64,000 bases of DNA from CAYSGL01 sp964520985 (GCA_964520985.1 CAZFPB010000001.1:806001-870000); one strand, 5' to 3'; shown: positions 9,325-17,879, numbered from the stretch's first letter. The notes: a model not told the origin generated them from the sequence alone. A program made the numbers and translations.

Positions 9325-10911
9325 ATGAGCAATAAACTCGATTATATTCAAAAAATCTGCGAGATGGTGCGCGACCAAAGTCATGCCGCCTACCCGGCCC
9401 TCGACCTGCATTTCATTATCCACCCGCCGGGCCATCTGGCCGAACGCCTGCCGCTTGCCGAAGACAAGGTGCGCAAGCACCGCGCCTTTGACGGCGCGCG
9501 CACCATCCTCTCCAAAATGCCGATGATCGAGCGCTCGTCACTGCTGGGTATTGCGATGAAAACCGGCGCGGGTCTGTTTGGTCTTGGCAAACGTCATTCC
9601 TTCCTCGCGTTGATCAACATCAACATGGATGACATTGATGACAGCCGCCAGGCGCGCCACCTCGCCTATCATCTGGCATGGCATGCGATCGATTTGATGC
9701 AGTACCGTCTTGATCCAAAGAATATGGAACGATTACAGGACGGACCGATGGTGCCCAAACGCGCGCCGATCGGATTGGCCTATGCCAACCTGAAAGCCGA
9801 TATCTTCGCGACCAGTATGAATTACCTGCAAGGCAACAAGAAAGCTTTGAGCGAACTGGCCGCCACGCGCGCGACGCAAAGCATTATTCCGTTCCGCAGC
9901 CATCGCGTCGAAGATTTCCCTTATGTGATTGCCGCCGAAGCAACACAATATGCCCTGTCGGATTTGGAAAAACGCGGCCTGCCCGCCGCCAGCCAGATGG
10001 TCAAAAAAGCCCATACCCTGTCTCAGGAAATTTCAGCGCAGTTTCAGGAAAACCATATCAAACAATGGCACGCCTTTGCCTCACCTGCGCAAAACATGGC
10101 ATGGGCAGGACACCCCGGTGAAGAAATTCTGGGCGCAGCCGTCAACACATCGGAAAATCCCTATATCCGCTCGACCGGCTATCTGGTTGCGCAGTTCGCC
10201 GACATCGCCCCGCTCTCTGCCTCGACCATGATGTCGCGTTATAACAGCTTCACCAGCTTTGAGCGCAACGAGCGGCTCCATAAAGAGCGCATGGAACATA
10301 TCTTCGAAGCCGCTTTGTCAAAAAGCCTCATAGAAGAAACAGCCTCGCCCTTAAAGGATGCAGCCAACCTGCAAAACGAACAGTTGGCAGATGGCACTAT
10401 TCTAGGGTGGTGCGCGGGCGCGCTTCAGATTGCGGGAGACCGGTTTATTTCCTCTCTGCCCGCAGGCAAGGATAAAGCCGCCGATGTGGCCCGCCATACA
10501 TTTCAGGATCAAAAAGAGCAAAGCCACTGGAGCGATATCGTGGCCCTTGGCGATAAAATCATCGACGAAAAACGAAAAGGTTACACCGTTACGCTGGGCC
10601 AGATTAACGAACTATGCGCCGATGAACCGCGTTTTGCCGGTATGCGCCAATCGGTTCAGGCCACCCTGCAGGATCCGGCTTATGCCCAGCGTCTTGAAGC
10701 GGCGAACGATTTGAATTTTACGCCCGCCGCACCCGCCGCCCCGCGCGCCGCGCCGCGCAGCCCCGCGCCCAAAGGCCCGGCGCCGCAAGCCCCTATTCCC
10801 TTTTCACCCGCCGGCCCCGGCCTTGGCGGCAGCTCGCAAATGGTGCGCGCCCGCGAACTCACACGGCAAAAACGATTGGCCGAACAACAGGCGCAGGAAA
10901 AACAGGAATAA
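9325..10911 (+). CDS. Unknown 528-residue protein with Pro/Ala-rich tail
   Basis: The frame is open from TTG 9256, but ATG 9325 gives the more natural N-terminus MSNKLDYIQKICEMV. No signal peptide or membrane segment is seen. A segment RHLAYHLAWHAIDLMQ near residues 109-124 has closely spaced histidines but no HExxH, so I do not call it a peptidase. The C-terminal part is low complexity, rich in Pro, Ala, Arg and Lys, then a Gln/Glu-rich end. The gene stands alone and ends in a bidirectional terminator. Function unknown. Confidence 0.65.
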   Translation: MSNKLDYIQKICEMVRDQSHAAYPALDLHFIIHPPGHLAERLPLAEDKVRKHRAFDGARTILSKMPMIERSSLLGIAMKTGAGLFGLGKRHSFLALININMDDIDDSRQARHLAYHLAWHAIDLMQYRLDPKNMERLQDGPMVPKRAPIGLAYANLKADIFATSMNYLQGNKKALSELAATRATQSIIPFRSHRVEDFPYVIAAEATQYALSDLEKRGLPAASQMVKKAHTLSQEISAQFQENHIKQWHAFASPAQNMAWAGHPGEEILGAAVNTSENPYIRSTGYLVAQFADIAPLSASTMMSRYNSFTSFERNERLHKERMEHIFEAALSKSLIEETASPLKDAANLQNEQLADGTILGWCAGALQIAGDRFISSLPAGKDKAADVARHTFQDQKEQSHWSDIVALGDKIIDEKRKGYTVTLGQINELCADEPRFAGMRQSVQATLQDPAYAQRLEAANDLNFTPAAPAAPRAAPRSPAPKGPAPQAPIPFSPAGPGLGGSSQMVRARELTRQKRLAEQQAQEKQE

Positions 10912-10939
10912 AAAAGGCCGCTTGAATAGCGGCCTTTTT
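10911..10939. terminator. Bidirectional rho-independent terminator
   Basis: Twelve-base perfect arms (AAAAAGGCCGCT and its complement) around a TGAAT loop, with A and T runs at either side, so it can stop transcription from both directions. It sits between the 528-residue gene and the convergent glycine-zipper gene. Confidence 0.85.
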
Positions 10940-10958
10940 CTTATTCTATACGGTCAAC

Positions 10959-11435
10959 CTAGTTGACGATTTTCCACGTGCCATCGGATTGTTGGCAGGC
11001 GGTACCTTTACCGGTTTCCTGACGGCCACCGACATAAATGCTCTGCGTGTATTCACGGCAGTAGTTACCGTTGCCATCGCGGCCATCATTGACAGGCGTT
11101 ACGTAACCATAGTTACCGCTGTTCGGGTTGTTCCAGCTGATCTGCTGGCCAATTGGCGAAGACAGGGCGCGCTGGTTTGCCTGGAGGGCCATCGCTTTAT
11201 CCGCATTGTCCAAAGACGCACCGATTTCGCTACCAACCAGAGCGCCGAGCAGTACGCCCGCACCCGTTGCCCACAGACGGCCTGAACCGCCGCCGATTTG
11301 CGAACCGGCCAGACCACCGAGGATGGCACCGCCGCCCGTACCGATTGTTTGTTTAGTTCCCATGTTACCCATGTTTTCGCAGGCGCCGAGCGCCAGGGCC
11401 GAAACCAGTACAAGAGAGAGTATCGATTTTTTCAT
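10959..11435 (-). CDS. Glycine-zipper lipoprotein (17-kDa surface antigen-like)
   Basis: A 158-residue outer-membrane lipoprotein of the kind named after the rickettsial 17-kDa antigen. A lipoprotein signal ends at lipobox LALGAC (Cys19). Next comes a glycine zipper, roughly residues 32-75, with repeats such as GGGAILGGLAGSQIGGG and GVLLGALVGSEIGASL that should insert in a membrane. The C-terminal domain has NYCREYTQ and a terminal TWKIVN typical of the family. It is monocistronic and ends at the shared terminator. Role: envelope structure; a specific partner cannot be named. Confidence 0.88.
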   Translation of the reverse strand: MKKSILSLVLVSALALGACENMGNMGTKQTIGTGGGAILGGLAGSQIGGGSGRLWATGAGVLLGALVGSEIGASLDNADKAMALQANQRALSSPIGQQISWNNPNSGNYGYVTPVNDGRDGNGNYCREYTQSIYVGGRQETGKGTACQQSDGTWKIVN

Positions 11436-11501
11436 TGTTGCTTCCTTTCTGATGAAGCGTGTTTTAATAATGTGAATCTATATATCAAATGGGACCAAAC
11501 C

Positions 11502-12134
11502 ATGACACAAAATAATGCCACCGACCACAATATGACCATAAACCAGCTACCGGTTAATCCTTACGCTCTGTTCGAGGAATGGTTCCAACTGGCATCGGAA
11601 AAAGAACCGAACGATCCCAATGCCATGTGTCTGGCAACGGTGGATGCACAAGGCCGCCCTTCCGCCCGCATGGTATTATTGAAAGGGCTGGAGAAAGATT
11701 CCGGCTTTATCTTTTACACCAACTCCGAAAGCCGCAAGGGCGGAGAACTTTCAGGCAACCCGAATGTCGCGGTATGTTTCCACTGGAAATCCCTGCTCCG
11801 CCAGATCCGCATTGAAGGCTCAGTCGAGCGCGTCAGCGATGAAACGGCGGATGCCTATTATCAATCGCGCGCGCGTGGCAGCCGTGTCGGTGCGTGGGCC
11901 TCGCGTCAATCACGCCCGCTGGAAGATTACGCTACGCTGAAAGCCCATGTGGAAAAGAAGGAAGCCGAATTCATCGGCGAAGAAAACATTCCCCGCCCCG
12001 CGCACTGGAACGGTTACCGCATCAGCCCGCGCCGCATCGAGTTCTGGATCGACGGTAATTACCGTCTGCACGAACGCTATGTCTATCAAAAGATGGACAA
12101 TGGCACATGGACCATCGGGATGCTCTATCCTTAG
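11502..12134 (+). CDS. pdxH: Pyridoxine/pyridoxamine 5'-phosphate oxidase
   Basis: An FMN enzyme that oxidises pyridoxine or pyridoxamine 5'-phosphate to PLP. It has 210 residues from ATG 11502; longer upstream reading is rejected because family members begin with a short tail and then NPYALFEEWF. FMN-binding segments RMVLLKGLE and FYTNSESRKG are present. The C-terminal block carries RIEFWIDGNYRLHER with the active-site RLH. The usual C-terminal RLxP is here MLYP, a mild deviation. Its stop overlaps the stop of the convergent gene. Confidence 0.93.
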   Translation: MTQNNATDHNMTINQLPVNPYALFEEWFQLASEKEPNDPNAMCLATVDAQGRPSARMVLLKGLEKDSGFIFYTNSESRKGGELSGNPNVAVCFHWKSLLRQIRIEGSVERVSDETADAYYQSRARGSRVGAWASRQSRPLEDYATLKAHVEKKEAEFIGEENIPRPAHWNGYRISPRRIEFWIDGNYRLHERYVYQKMDNGTWTIGMLYP

Positions 12135-12541
12135 AGCATGCCCTGATGATGGCGGTCTGCCATCTCCTGAATGTCTTTCTCGGAAAATTCAAAGCGGCTG
12201 CCCAACTCTTCAATCATGACATTGCGCACGACGCTGGTCAGGTCTTCCCCGCTGTCGCACCAGAAATCCAGGATCGGGCGGCGGTACAGCATCAGCACGT
12301 CATCCGCATCTGCTACCTTGCTTTCTACGCCCGGCGAGATTTCCTTGCCACTTTTATAGAGCGCCAACAATTCATACGGATCGTCTAAATCCAGTTCGCT
12401 TTCAATGGTCTCATCGGGGAAATCGTCAATCTCGATAGTCAGCGTTTCACAAAACTCCAGAATTTCTTCCGGGAGGATTTCGAAGACTTCCTGCGCGATG
12501 ACGAGCAGATCTTCCGCGCTCGGCGGGACTGAAAAATTCAT
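12131..12541 (-). CDS. MMP-like zincin-family protein lacking the zinc motif
   Basis: The 136 residues resemble the small 'Zn-dependent protease with MMP-like domain' family: an N-terminal helix with LPEEILEF, the block LLALYKSG, the strand LMLYRRPILD, and a helix VVRNVMIEEL. In active members that helix reads like HEIAHHFG; here it is IEELGSRF, keeping the Glu but losing both His ligands. If the alignment from memory is right, this is a pseudo-enzyme. The start is ATG 12541; a GTG at 12562 is an alternative. The product is acidic and cytoplasmic. Confidence 0.65.
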   Translation of the reverse strand: MNFSVPPSAEDLLVIAQEVFEILPEEILEFCETLTIEIDDFPDETIESELDLDDPYELLALYKSGKEISPGVESKVADADDVLMLYRRPILDFWCDSGEDLTSVVRNVMIEELGSRFEFSEKDIQEMADRHHQGML

Positions 12542-12590
12542 GATGATTCGCTGTTGCTCCACAGTTTGTGCTTCATTGCAGGAGGATTAA

Positions 12591-12683
12591 ATGATTCTGA
12601 ATAATAGTGTAGCGCGATTACACCGCTTTGCCAATGCACGGGCGTTTATTCATTTTGCGTTAACACTTTCCGTGCTATCCTGA
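12591..12683 (+). CDS. Possible 30-residue peptide upstream of the YjfB-like gene
   Basis: ATG 12591 is preceded by GGAGGA at 12581-12586, the strongest Shine-Dalgarno sequence I noticed in the window, at ideal spacing. The frame encodes 30 residues, basic at first and ending with the hydrophobic stretch FIHFALTLSVLS, then TGA at 12681-12683. The next gene starts five bases later without its own Shine-Dalgarno sequence, so this may be a leader peptide that couples translation. Chance remains possible. Confidence 0.4.
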   Translation: MILNNSVARLHRFANARAFIHFALTLSVLS

Positions 12684-12688
12684 TTCTC

Positions 12689-12862
12689 ATGGAAAGCGCC
12701 GCTATCTCTGCTCAAATTGCTATGACCCGCCAGAATGCGGCGCTTGGCATGATGAAATCGAACGCCAATGCCGACAAGGCCATGGCCAACATGCTTGCGC
12801 AAGCCGTCGAGAGCGTCCCGACATCTTCGGGCCGCGGCTCCATCGTCAATATTACCGCTTAA
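12689..12862 (+). CDS. YjfB-like putative motility protein
   Basis: A 57-residue protein with the plan of the YjfB/'putative motility protein' family: an N-terminal helix AAISAQIAMTRQNAALGMM, a short turn, then a second helix KAMANMLAQAVESV and a Ser/Gly tail. The family role is poorly known and is inferred from motility loci. The ATG has no Shine-Dalgarno sequence. It follows the 30-codon ORF by five bases and ends one base before the stop of the convergent gene. No flagellar genes are in the window. Confidence 0.6.
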   Translation: MESAAISAQIAMTRQNAALGMMKSNANADKAMANMLAQAVESVPTSSGRGSIVNITA

Positions 12863-13234
12863 TCAGATTTTTAACGTGAGAAGTTTTACGGCGTCTTTGC
12901 ATTCAAGGACGCCATTATTTTCTGTGGCGATCCATTCAACATCTTCTTCCGTCTGGCCATACTGTTCTTTGCCTACGGTACGGAAGTTTTTATCGGCGGC
13001 GCGAAAGCCCAGTTTCAACGTATTTTCATCGGGTTGAAAGACCAGGGCCTCTCCCCCGTCTTTTAACCGCAAAAGGTGCGCGAAGCGGCCACTTTCCTGA
13101 CGTAAGTGAAGAATGGCATGAGATTTTAGCGCACGCTTACAGACATGCTCAAAGGCTTCACGGCAAATATGCGCGTGCTCTTCTGGCGTAGCGGCATTGT
13201 CATCAATTGCGATGGCGGCGGAAAAAACATTCAT
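12863..13234 (-). CDS. Unknown 123-residue protein
   Basis: The start is taken as ATG 13234 (MNVFSAAIAIDD); the GTG three codons upstream is less likely. The product is cytoplasmic, with a helical region containing HAHICREAFEHVC and a beta-like second half with LLRLKDGGEALVFQPDEN and WIATENNGVLECKDAV. I recognise no family. It is convergent with the YjfB-like gene with no gap, and it lies downstream of the TetR gene on the same strand. Confidence 0.55.
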   Translation of the reverse strand: MNVFSAAIAIDDNAATPEEHAHICREAFEHVCKRALKSHAILHLRQESGRFAHLLRLKDGGEALVFQPDENTLKLGFRAADKNFRTVGKEQYGQTEEDVEWIATENNGVLECKDAVKLLTLKI

Positions 13235-13309
13235 GATACACACCCTTTTTTCAAAACTTTATTCAAAGTTATGAAAAGTTTCAATCAGGAAATATATTGC
13301 AGCGCAATA

Positions 13310-13909
13310 TTAGAGGCTGATCCTGCCGGCCCATTGCTCGGCCCGGGCGAGGTTCTTATCGAGCGCGGCCATGGTCTTGGGCAGATCGGCGCTCTCATCG
13401 TCCATCCAGGCTTTAACCGCTGACAGATAGACGGCGGTCAATCCGGCAATTCGGACAGCCCCCCGCCAGCCGCCTGTTTCAACGCCAGCCGCTTCCAGCA
13501 TCCACGCCATCGAGCGTCCCAGATGAGGCAAGGCAATCAGGCTCTCCTTGGGATCGAACTTATATGCCGACAGGACCGACAGCAGTGCCTCGCGGTTTTC
13601 ATTCAGGATTTCAAAACGGTCCATCAGCAGATCGAACAGCGTATCGCGCGGATCAGCGGCCAGATCGCCGACAGCGCCAGCCAGCACCCTACTGGTTACA
13701 TCGCGCTCATACGCCGCGATGATATCGCCTTTATCGACGAAGCGTTCATGAATGTCCGCCAGTGTGCAACCGCTTTCCTGCGCAATATCGGCCAGCGTCA
13801 CATGCGCCCAGCCAAGCTGCGCGGCCAGCGTCATCGCCGCTTCGATTACGGCGGTTTTAATGTGGCCCGGCGCGGGGGCTGCTTTTCCTGTGGCTTTCTT
13901 GGCCATCAC
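13310..13909 (-). CDS. TetR-family transcriptional regulator
   Basis: A 199-residue protein with an N-terminal helix-turn-helix of the TetR type: AVIEAAMTLAAQLGW, then VTLADIAQESGCTLADIHERF and a following helix with DKGDIIAAYERDV (roughly residues 18-70). The remaining helices form the ligand/dimer domain. COQ9-like proteins share this fold, but the N-terminal domain here looks DNA-binding. It is divergent from the PfkB kinase gene with a 71-bp gap, so that gene is a candidate target. Confidence 0.78.
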   Translation of the reverse strand: MMAKKATGKAAPAPGHIKTAVIEAAMTLAAQLGWAHVTLADIAQESGCTLADIHERFVDKGDIIAAYERDVTSRVLAGAVGDLAADPRDTLFDLLMDRFEILNENREALLSVLSAYKFDPKESLIALPHLGRSMAWMLEAAGVETGGWRGAVRIAGLTAVYLSAVKAWMDDESADLPKTMAALDKNLARAEQWAGRISL

Positions 13910-13980
13910 TCTTTGCTTTCTTGGGCTTTATTCAGTATGCATGAGCAAAATACCTCAACGGCAGAAAAAAGGAAGAGTTC

Positions 13981-14985
13981 ATGAGCAACGCAAAATTCGG
14001 TCTGGTCGGCATCGGCAACGCTTTGGTGGACGTACTGGCCACCACCACGGATGCCTTCCTCGATGATCAGGATGCCAAGCACGGCATGAAACGCGGCTCG
14101 ATGAACCTGATCGACGAGCCTCGCGCCGTCGAACTTTACGCTGCGATGGGCCCTGCCCGCGAAGTCTCCGGCGGGTCAGCCGCCAACACCATGGCGGCCT
14201 TTTCCTCTCTCGGTGGCAAAGGCGCCTACATCGGCAAAGTATCGGATGACCAGCTCGGCGCCATCTTCAGCCATGACATGAAAGCCGTCGGCACCCACTA
14301 CGCCACAACCCCTTTGAAGAACGGCCCGCAAACTGGCCGCTGCATGATCCTCGTCTCCGATGACGGCAACCGCACGATGAACACTTTCCTGGGCGCGGCG
14401 ATTGAACTCACCCCCGCCGATATCGACGCCGACATTATCGCGAACAGCGAAGTGACGTATCTGGAAGGCTACCTCTATGATCCGCCTCTCGCGATGCAGG
14501 CCTTCCAGAAAGCCGCAAAAATCGCGCATGAAGCCGGTCGCAAAGTATCGCTTTCCCTCTCCGACCCTTTCTGTGTCGCGCGCCACCGCGATGACTTCCT
14601 CGATCTGGTCGAAAACCATGTCGATATTCTCTTCGGCAACGAAGAAGAAATCAAATCGCTTTATCAGGTTGATGACTGGAATGATGTCGCCGCGATCGCC
14701 AAAGACAAATGCGAGATCGTCGTTCTAACCCGCAGCGAAAAAGGCTCGGTCATTTTCACCAAAGGCGAAACCTATGATATCGCCGCTGAACCCGTTTCGA
14801 AAGTCGTCGATACAACAGGCGCGGGCGATGCCTACGCCGCAGGTTTCCTCTATGGTTACACGCAAGGTTTGAGCATGAATGAGTGCGGGCGCATCGCCTC
14901 TGTTGCCGCCGCCGAAGTGATTTCCCACATCGGCCCGCGCTCGGAATGCCTGCTGGCTGATTTGATCAATAAAAAAGCCGCTTAA
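13981..14985 (+). CDS. PfkB-family carbohydrate kinase (adenosine kinase-like)
   Basis: A ribokinase-fold kinase of 334 residues. The N-terminal signature GGSAANTMAAFSSLGG is followed by GKVSDDQLG, and the C-terminal PfkB signature DTTGAGDAYAAGFLYG holds the anion hole and catalytic Asp. Alphaproteobacterial members of this type are usually annotated as adenosine kinase, acting in purine salvage; the substrate is inferred. It is divergent from the TetR gene and its stop overlaps that of the convergent macro-like gene by four bases (shared TTAA). Confidence 0.87.
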   Translation: MSNAKFGLVGIGNALVDVLATTTDAFLDDQDAKHGMKRGSMNLIDEPRAVELYAAMGPAREVSGGSAANTMAAFSSLGGKGAYIGKVSDDQLGAIFSHDMKAVGTHYATTPLKNGPQTGRCMILVSDDGNRTMNTFLGAAIELTPADIDADIIANSEVTYLEGYLYDPPLAMQAFQKAAKIAHEAGRKVSLSLSDPFCVARHRDDFLDLVENHVDILFGNEEEIKSLYQVDDWNDVAAIAKDKCEIVVLTRSEKGSVIFTKGETYDIAAEPVSKVVDTTGAGDAYAAGFLYGYTQGLSMNECGRIASVAAAEVISHIGPRSECLLADLINKKAA

Positions 14986-15602
14986 GCCGTATGAGGCTGC
15001 TTCCACCCGCGATGCTTTAAGCGGGTGCGATACGTATCCATCATACGCTTGTCGGAACAGGCGATGGTGACACTTTCCACAGAAGGATTGTTCGCCAGTC
15101 CCTGCGCAATGCCTTCGACGGCCAGACGCGCGAAACGGATGTGCGGGAAATCGCGCTTGTCGCGTCCCATCGCCGGGAAGGCCACTTTCGTCAGCCCCTG
15201 CTTTGCCGCCAGATGCACACCTTCGCGGTAACAACGGACCAGATCACGGTCTTCAAATTCCTCGCCGCCATCCCATTCAGTCACGACCGCCATGAACAGT
15301 GCCTTGAACGGCGTGTTGAATCCCGGCAGCGCAAACACTTCGCCTGAATTCGGCGCATGGACGTTACTGAGAATATACTCATCCAGCTTCGGCCCGGCAG
15401 CGATCGACACGCTGCGGTTCAGCGACCCCTGCCACGACAAATCTTCCGGCATAAAAAACGAAATGCCTTCGACCGCGCCGCTTAAATCGAAAATAGGACC
15501 GTGATAGAGCCGTATTTTATTGATATCAGTCGCGCGATAGGCTTTGATCAGAGACAAGGATGCCTTTGATGGGTTAAACAAACCTGCCAGATATTTGAAC
15601 AT
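14982..15602 (-). CDS. Macro-domain-like protein
   Basis: The 206 residues include GFNTPFKALFMAVVTEWDGG, a helix with LVRCYREGVHLAAKQGL, and KVAFPAMGRDKRDFP. This order resembles the macro domain, which binds ADP-ribose or related nucleotides (the AFPALG-type loop). The Asn/Gly-rich first loop of canonical macro domains is not obvious, so activity is uncertain. The start codon overlaps that of the divergent ABC gene in the tetramer CATG; the 3' end overlaps the PfkB gene. Confidence 0.5.
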   Translation of the reverse strand: MFKYLAGLFNPSKASLSLIKAYRATDINKIRLYHGPIFDLSGAVEGISFFMPEDLSWQGSLNRSVSIAAGPKLDEYILSNVHAPNSGEVFALPGFNTPFKALFMAVVTEWDGGEEFEDRDLVRCYREGVHLAAKQGLTKVAFPAMGRDKRDFPHIRFARLAVEGIAQGLANNPSVESVTIACSDKRMMDTYRTRLKHRGWKQPHTA

Positions 15603-17304
15603 GACCCGAATATTTCTTTTTGTTTTCGTTATAGCGAGTATATCCGCGTTTCCCGCAAAAGCCGAGAGGCTTTATGCGCTCTCGATGCATGGCAGCAAAT
15701 ACACCGCAGAATCCGATCATCTGAGCTATGTGAATCCGGACGCGCCCAAAGGCGGCACGATCAAGGAAGCCGCCATCGGCTCTTTCGATACGCTCAATCC
15801 CTATAATATCAAGGGTAAGCCCGCGCAGGGGCTGGAACTGGTCACCGACCGGCTGATGGCCCGCGTGTGGGACGAGCCGTTCACATTGGTACCGCAGGTA
15901 GCGCAAAGTGTCGACGTCGCCGATGACCGCTCCTCCGCCACCTTCAATCTCGATCCGCGCGCCCGCTTCCACGACGGCAGCGCGATGACGGCGGATGATG
16001 TTCTTTTTTCTTTTGAAACCCTGAAAACATTCGGCCGCCCGAACATGCGCCGCATCTATCAACTCGCCACGCCGGAAATCATTTCGCCACAACAAATCAA
16101 ATTCACGTTTGGTGAAGGGTATGACCGCGAAACCATCATGATCTTCGCGATGATGCCGATCCTCTCCAAAACCTACTGGAGCGATAAGAATTTCGATCAG
16201 ACGACGTTGACCGCGCCACTCAACAGTGGCCCCTATAAAATCGCCAAAGTCGATCCGGGCCGCCAGATTATTTTCGAGCGCGTTCCCGATTACTGGGGGA
16301 AGGATTTACTGATTGCCCGCGGCCAATATAATTTCGATCGCGTCATCTATGATTATTTCCGCGATGACTCAGTCGCCTTCGAAGCGTTCAAAGCGGGCGC
16401 CTTATCGCTGCGCCGCGAATGGGATGCGGGCCTGTGGCATTCGGGTTATAGCTTCCCCGCCCTCACCCAAGGCCGCATCAAAAAAGAAGAATTGCACCAT
16501 GGCCGCCCGGACCGTGTACGCGGCTTCATCATGAACACGCGCCGTGCCCCGTTCAATGATATCAAGGTCCGCGAGGCCATGGCGCTACTCTTCGATTTCG
16601 AATGGGCGAACCACAATCTCTATCACGATCAATATAAGCGCATCGAAAGCTTCTATCCTAATACCGACCTCGCCGCCGTTGGCGATGACACTTATAAAGC
16701 ACCGGTCAATGCCACGCCCGTGCAAAAACGCGAAAACATGAAACGCGCAAACGCCCTGCTCAAGGAAGCCGGATGGATTGTGAAAGACGGCAAGCGCGTC
16801 AATGCACAAACCGGCCGCCCGTTCAGTTTTGAAATGCTTGCTGATGATCCGTCGCAAGAAAAACTTGCTTTATCCTTTATCAACGCGCTCAAAAAAATGG
16901 GCATTCAGGCGCGGGTGCGCGTGCTCGATACCGCCAACTTCCGTGCGCGCCTGAACGATTACGATTTCGACATGACCGTCTATTTCTGGCTCTCGACCCT
17001 TTCACCAGGCACCGAGCAATATCTCTACTGGTCGTGTGAATCGAAAGACATTAAAGGCCGCTGGAATTATGCCGGCATCTGCGATCCCAAGGTCGACACC
17101 CTCTCAAAATCCATCGCCAACGCCCAGACCCGCACCAACCTGCAGGATCACACCCGCGCCCTCGACCGCCTGCTGACCGGCGGCCATTATTTCGTACCGC
17201 TCTACTACAGCGACAAGGATTTCGTGGCCTACGACGCCAAAATCCGCCACCCGGACACCATCCCCCTCTACGGCATGGTCATGGAAAGCTGGTGGGCCCA
17301 ATAA
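15601..17304 (+). CDS. ABC transporter substrate-binding protein, family 5 (peptide type)
   Basis: A 567-residue periplasmic binding protein of the oligopeptide/YejA class. The signal peptide starts at ATG 15601 (MTRIFLFVFVIASISAF, cut near AKA), which rules out the longer frame. Next come ALSMHGSKY, VNPDAPKGG, SFDTLNPYNIKG and FHDGSAMTADDV, typical of SBP_bac_5. No permease or ATPase genes are adjacent, so the rest of the transporter lies elsewhere. The ligand is probably a peptide or peptide-like compound. The promoter must lie inside the divergent macro-like gene. Confidence 0.88.
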   Translation: MTRIFLFVFVIASISAFPAKAERLYALSMHGSKYTAESDHLSYVNPDAPKGGTIKEAAIGSFDTLNPYNIKGKPAQGLELVTDRLMARVWDEPFTLVPQVAQSVDVADDRSSATFNLDPRARFHDGSAMTADDVLFSFETLKTFGRPNMRRIYQLATPEIISPQQIKFTFGEGYDRETIMIFAMMPILSKTYWSDKNFDQTTLTAPLNSGPYKIAKVDPGRQIIFERVPDYWGKDLLIARGQYNFDRVIYDYFRDDSVAFEAFKAGALSLRREWDAGLWHSGYSFPALTQGRIKKEELHHGRPDRVRGFIMNTRRAPFNDIKVREAMALLFDFEWANHNLYHDQYKRIESFYPNTDLAAVGDDTYKAPVNATPVQKRENMKRANALLKEAGWIVKDGKRVNAQTGRPFSFEMLADDPSQEKLALSFINALKKMGIQARVRVLDTANFRARLNDYDFDMTVYFWLSTLSPGTEQYLYWSCESKDIKGRWNYAGICDPKVDTLSKSIANAQTRTNLQDHTRALDRLLTGGHYFVPLYYSDKDFVAYDAKIRHPDTIPLYGMVMESWWAQ

Positions 17305-17366
17305 GGAATTTTGCGCCGGACGCGCTTTATGGTTTAATAATAACGGATTCTGAATAGGACAACGAT

Positions 17367-17879
17367 ATGACACGGTCTTTTGCAATTTTGGGTGTTTCTC
17401 TGCTGGCGCTGAGCGCCTGCACCACCCCGCCTCAAAGCACGCTGGAGCGCGCCGATTACTGGCAGCGCGCCGACACCTCGAGCGCCCTGCACCTGCAAGG
17501 CCCGAAAGCGCAGCAGCAGCTGCACGTCGATATCGCCACTTGCACCAACGAGATCAATGAAATCCGCCGCCTCGAACAAGTCCGCGCCGCCATTCCCGCC
17601 AATCAGGCAACCGATGGCACGCTAGAAGACTGGGACACGCCGGAGCGCGATGGCTATCTCTACGCCGAGCACCACAAATATCATGACTTTGAAACCTGCA
17701 TGCAATCCAAAGGCTGGCAGCGCGCCGCCTGGTTGCCATACACCGAAGTCGACAAAGCCAACCGCGACTACATCCAGAATCAAGGCAAACGCATCGGCAC
17801 CGGCAAGGATCGTGAAGTCGTCACCTCAGTGCACGTTAAGGCGCAAAACCCTGAGCCATATAAAAACTTGAACGAGTAG
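17367..17879 (+). CDS. Unknown lipoprotein
   Basis: A 170-residue protein with a lipoprotein signal MTRSFAILGVSLLALSAC (Cys18). The mature part has two spaced cysteines (in IATCTNE and FETCMQSKGW) that could form a disulfide, and otherwise polar sequence. FETCMQSKGW resembles a short motif common in small alphaproteobacterial lipoproteins, but no function is known to me. It follows the ABC binding protein by 62 bases and overlaps the convergent gene by 44 bases. Confidence 0.7.
   Translation: MTRSFAILGVSLLALSACTTPPQSTLERADYWQRADTSSALHLQGPKAQQQLHVDIATCTNEINEIRRLEQVRAAIPANQATDGTLEDWDTPERDGYLYAEHHKYHDFETCMQSKGWQRAAWLPYTEVDKANRDYIQNQGKRIGTGKDREVVTSVHVKAQNPEPYKNLNE

Noticed and set aside
9655..9700. 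HLAWH segment as a metallopeptidase zinc site in the 528-residue protein
   Set aside because: There is no HExxH or other Glu-containing catalytic motif; closely spaced His alone is too weak.
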